From assembly GCF_000685965.1 (NCBI RefSeq), contig NZ_JMLE01000017.1:36519-100518 (forward strand): a stretch of 64,000 bases of DNA, given 5' to 3'. The stretch comes from Arthrobacter sp. UNC362MFTsu5.1. Lineage in GTDB: Bacteria > Actinomycetota > Actinomycetes > Actinomycetales > Micrococcaceae. Numbering within the stretch: the first letter of the stretch is position 1; every line of letters begins with the position of its first letter. The notes beneath the pieces are model-generated. The model saw nothing but the letters and a program-made list of their open reading frames with translations, searched no databases and was not told the origin of the DNA. The position numbers were made by a program, and so were the translations under genes. Below are positions 62,770 to 64,000 of the stretch, piece by piece.

Positions 62770-63534
62770 CTAGCGGCCGCGGGCTGCTTTGCGGTCCGGC
62801 CGAGCCTTGTAAGGATCGATTCCCTTGGGGATGGGGAGGCGGTTTCCGAGCGAGGAAATCCGCTTCGACACCGCGCTCACTTCGAGCTTGGTGAGTTCCT
62901 TGTCCAGCTTGTTCATCTTCTTGGCGACCTGGCTGAGGGGGGTCTGGCCTTCGCCGCGGCCGGTCTCGATCACGTGGACGGTTACGTTGGGCAGGATGCG
63001 GGCGAGGCGCTTGCGTTCGGCGTCGACGAGGGGCCGGACCCGGTGGGTGGGGCCTTCGCTGACGAGTACGACGCCGGGACGGCCGATGGCGCGGAAGACG
63101 GCGTCCTGGGTCCGCGGGTTGACCGCAACCGGCTGGTCCTCAGTGATCCAGCCGCGCTTCAGGGTACCCAGTGCCGCGCCCGAGGCTCCGGGCTGGTTCT
63201 CAATCTGGGCAAACGCGGCCCGCTCAGCGCGGCGCGAAAGGATGAGGGTTGCGGCCAGCAGGCCGAGGGGGATGCCGATAATCAGGCCCGTGATCCAGTT
63301 TTCCAGGAGGAAGCCCACCAGGAAGCTGACGGCGACGACGCCCAGGAAAGCAAGCAGCATCATCCAGACCACCATGGGGTCGTGGCGGCGCGTCATCTGG
63401 AAGACTTCGTTGATCTGCTTCAGCCTGCTGGGCTTCTTGACCTTGGCTTCCTTCGGCTTGCGAGAGAAGAGGCCACGCTTCGGAGCGTCGGAGGCTGCCG
63501 GAGTCGGTTTGCTGGAATCAGGGGAATTCGCCAT
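62770..63534 (-). CDS. DUF4191 family membrane protein
   Basis: 254 residues. A charged N-terminal part ends in RHDPMVVWMM and two membrane helices follow (LAFLGVVAVSFLVGFLLENW and TGLIIGIPLGLLAATLILSR). The C-terminal soluble domain (ENQPGASGAALGTLKRGW onward) is conserved in actinobacteria as DUF4191 (Rv2219). Function unknown. It lies downstream of lipA and near glnA1, the same neighbourhood as in mycobacteria. TAGAAT lies nine bases before the ATG with AAGG between, so a short leader is likely. Confidence 0.9.
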   Translation of the reverse strand: MANSPDSSKPTPAASDAPKRGLFSRKPKEAKVKKPSRLKQINEVFQMTRRHDPMVVWMMLLAFLGVVAVSFLVGFLLENWITGLIIGIPLGLLAATLILSRRAERAAFAQIENQPGASGAALGTLKRGWITEDQPVAVNPRTQDAVFRAIGRPGVVLVSEGPTHRVRPLVDAERKRLARILPNVTVHVIETGRGEGQTPLSQVAKKMNKLDKELTKLEVSAVSKRISSLGNRLPIPKGIDPYKARPDRKAARGR

Positions 63535-63558
63535 AGTGCCTTAATTCTACGTGATTTA

Positions 63559-63606
63559 TGCCTGAGGGCCGGACGCCGGATTGCTCCGGTGCCGGCCCTC
63601 AGGCGT
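63559..63606 (-). terminator. Long hairpin between lipA and the DUF4191 gene
   Basis: 12-bp outer arms CCTGAGGGCCGG/CCGGCCCTCAGG (63561-63572 and 63592-63603) with an inner CCGGA/TCCGG pair. It lies after the lipA stop and before the DUF4191 promoter. No T tract in the reading direction of lipA. Confidence 0.65.
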
Positions 63607-63623
63607 AAATGTTACGAAAGGTC

Positions 63624-64000
63624 CTAGTGGTGTGCCGCGATGAGGGAGCTGGCTTCCTGGCGGGTGCTGCCGGAGCTTTCGATGTGCGCGAGTTCGGCCG
63701 GGATCTCCCAGCCCTTCTTGCGCATCGCGGTGGCCCAGAGCCGGCCGGCACGGTAGGAGGAGCGGACCAGCGGGCCGGACATGACGCCGAGGAAGCCGAT
63801 CTCCTCGGCCTCGGTGGCGAGGTCCACGAATTCCTGCGGCTTGACCCAGCGGTCCACCGGCAGGTGGCGTTCGGACGGGCGCAGGTACTGGGTGATGGTG
63901 ATCAGGTCGCAGCCGGCCTCGTGCAGGTCCCGCAGGGCCTCGGAGATTTCCTCGCGGGTCTCGCCCATGCCCAGGATCAGGTTGGACTTGGTGACCATGC
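63624..64000 (-). CDS. lipA: Lipoyl synthase, C-terminal part (cut by window edge)
   Basis: The last ~125 residues of LipA are in the window; the CxxxxxC and CxxC clusters that bind the two iron-sulfur groups lie beyond position 64000. Visible family blocks are [33 protein letters not shown] and [13 protein letters not shown], then [17 protein letters not shown]. The enzyme inserts sulfur into octanoyl chains on lipoyl-dependent enzymes using S-adenosylmethionine. No lipB is seen in the window, though it usually lies just upstream. Confidence 0.92.
   Translation of the reverse strand, partial: MVTKSNLILGMGETREEISEALRDLHEAGCDLITITQYLRPSERHLPVDRWVKPQEFVDLATEAEEIGFLGVMSGPLVRSSYRAGRLWATAMRKKGWEIPAELAHIESSGSTRQEASSLIAAHH

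Noticed and set aside
1..64000. CRISPR array, prophage, insertion sequence or integron
   Set aside because: No regularly spaced repeats, no transposase, integrase or phage gene is visible; the only tandem repeat is the 39-bp pair at 57.6 kb.

Overview
This is a high-GC (about two-thirds G+C) actinobacterial chromosome segment, most likely from the Arthrobacter/Pseudarthrobacter group (Micrococcaceae). The evidence is the dcw cluster order (mraZ-rsmH-ftsL-ftsI-murE-murF-mraY-murD-ftsW-murG-murC-ftsQ-ftsZ, without ftsA), the downstream pgeF-yggS-sepF-yggT-divIVA block, the glnA2-glnE-glnA1 nitrogen block, a PASTA kinase next to an Rv2175c-type gene, and a MurE without the DNPR motif of meso-DAP enzymes, which fits a lysine-type wall. 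No mobile element, CRISPR array, rRNA or tRNA was seen. Almost everything is core genome.

Layout. 1-11.7 kb: end of a ParA-type ATPase gene, pyruvate carboxylase, long-chain acyl-CoA synthetase, ROK glucokinase, a small membrane protein with two tandem alpha/beta hydrolases, PlsC-type acyltransferase and class II DAHP synthase. 11.7-19.5 kb: PASTA Ser/Thr kinase, LysM lytic transglycosylase, Rv2175c-type DNA-binding protein, polyprenyl diphosphate synthase with a lipoprotein, DNA polymerase IV and a DUF3040 protein. 19.5-39.6 kb: the division and wall cluster through divIVA. 39.6-44.8 kb: lspA, rluD-type pseudouridine synthase, dnaE. 44.8-52.5 kb: short-chain dehydrogenase, flavin reductase-like protein, membrane protein, hisD, nrdR, polyphosphate glucokinase, map, a 54-residue SPOR-like protein, YceI protein, panB. 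52.7-64 kb: glnA2-glnE, a VOC protein, a GNAT acetyltransferase, a secreted nuclease-like protein with SLH repeats, glnA1, RDD, DUF3817 and DUF4191 membrane proteins, and the end of lipA.

How the parts work together. The 20-40 kb block makes lipid II (MurC-F, MraY, MurG), polymerises it at the septum (FtsW, FtsI) and builds and anchors the Z ring and the poles (FtsZ, SepF, FtsQ, FtsL, DivIVA). The kinase and the LysM hydrolase upstream probably sense and remodel the same wall. GlnE adenylylates glutamine synthetase I, whose tyrosine is visible in GlnA1 and replaced by tryptophan in GlnA2.

The regulatory DNA is the most informative part. At least ten genes have a TAnnnT-like -10 element exactly six bases before the start codon, which implies leaderless mRNAs. 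There is a full GlnR-type double box upstream of glnA1, a pair of NrdR-like boxes in the nrdR promoter, and a three-repeat MraZ operator inside the mraZ promoter. I saw no clearly new multi-gene system. The best candidates for novelty are the SLH-anchored nuclease-like protein with an altered catalytic motif, the inverted repeats before ftsZ, sepF and yggT, and the tandem 39-bp repeat near 57.65 kb.
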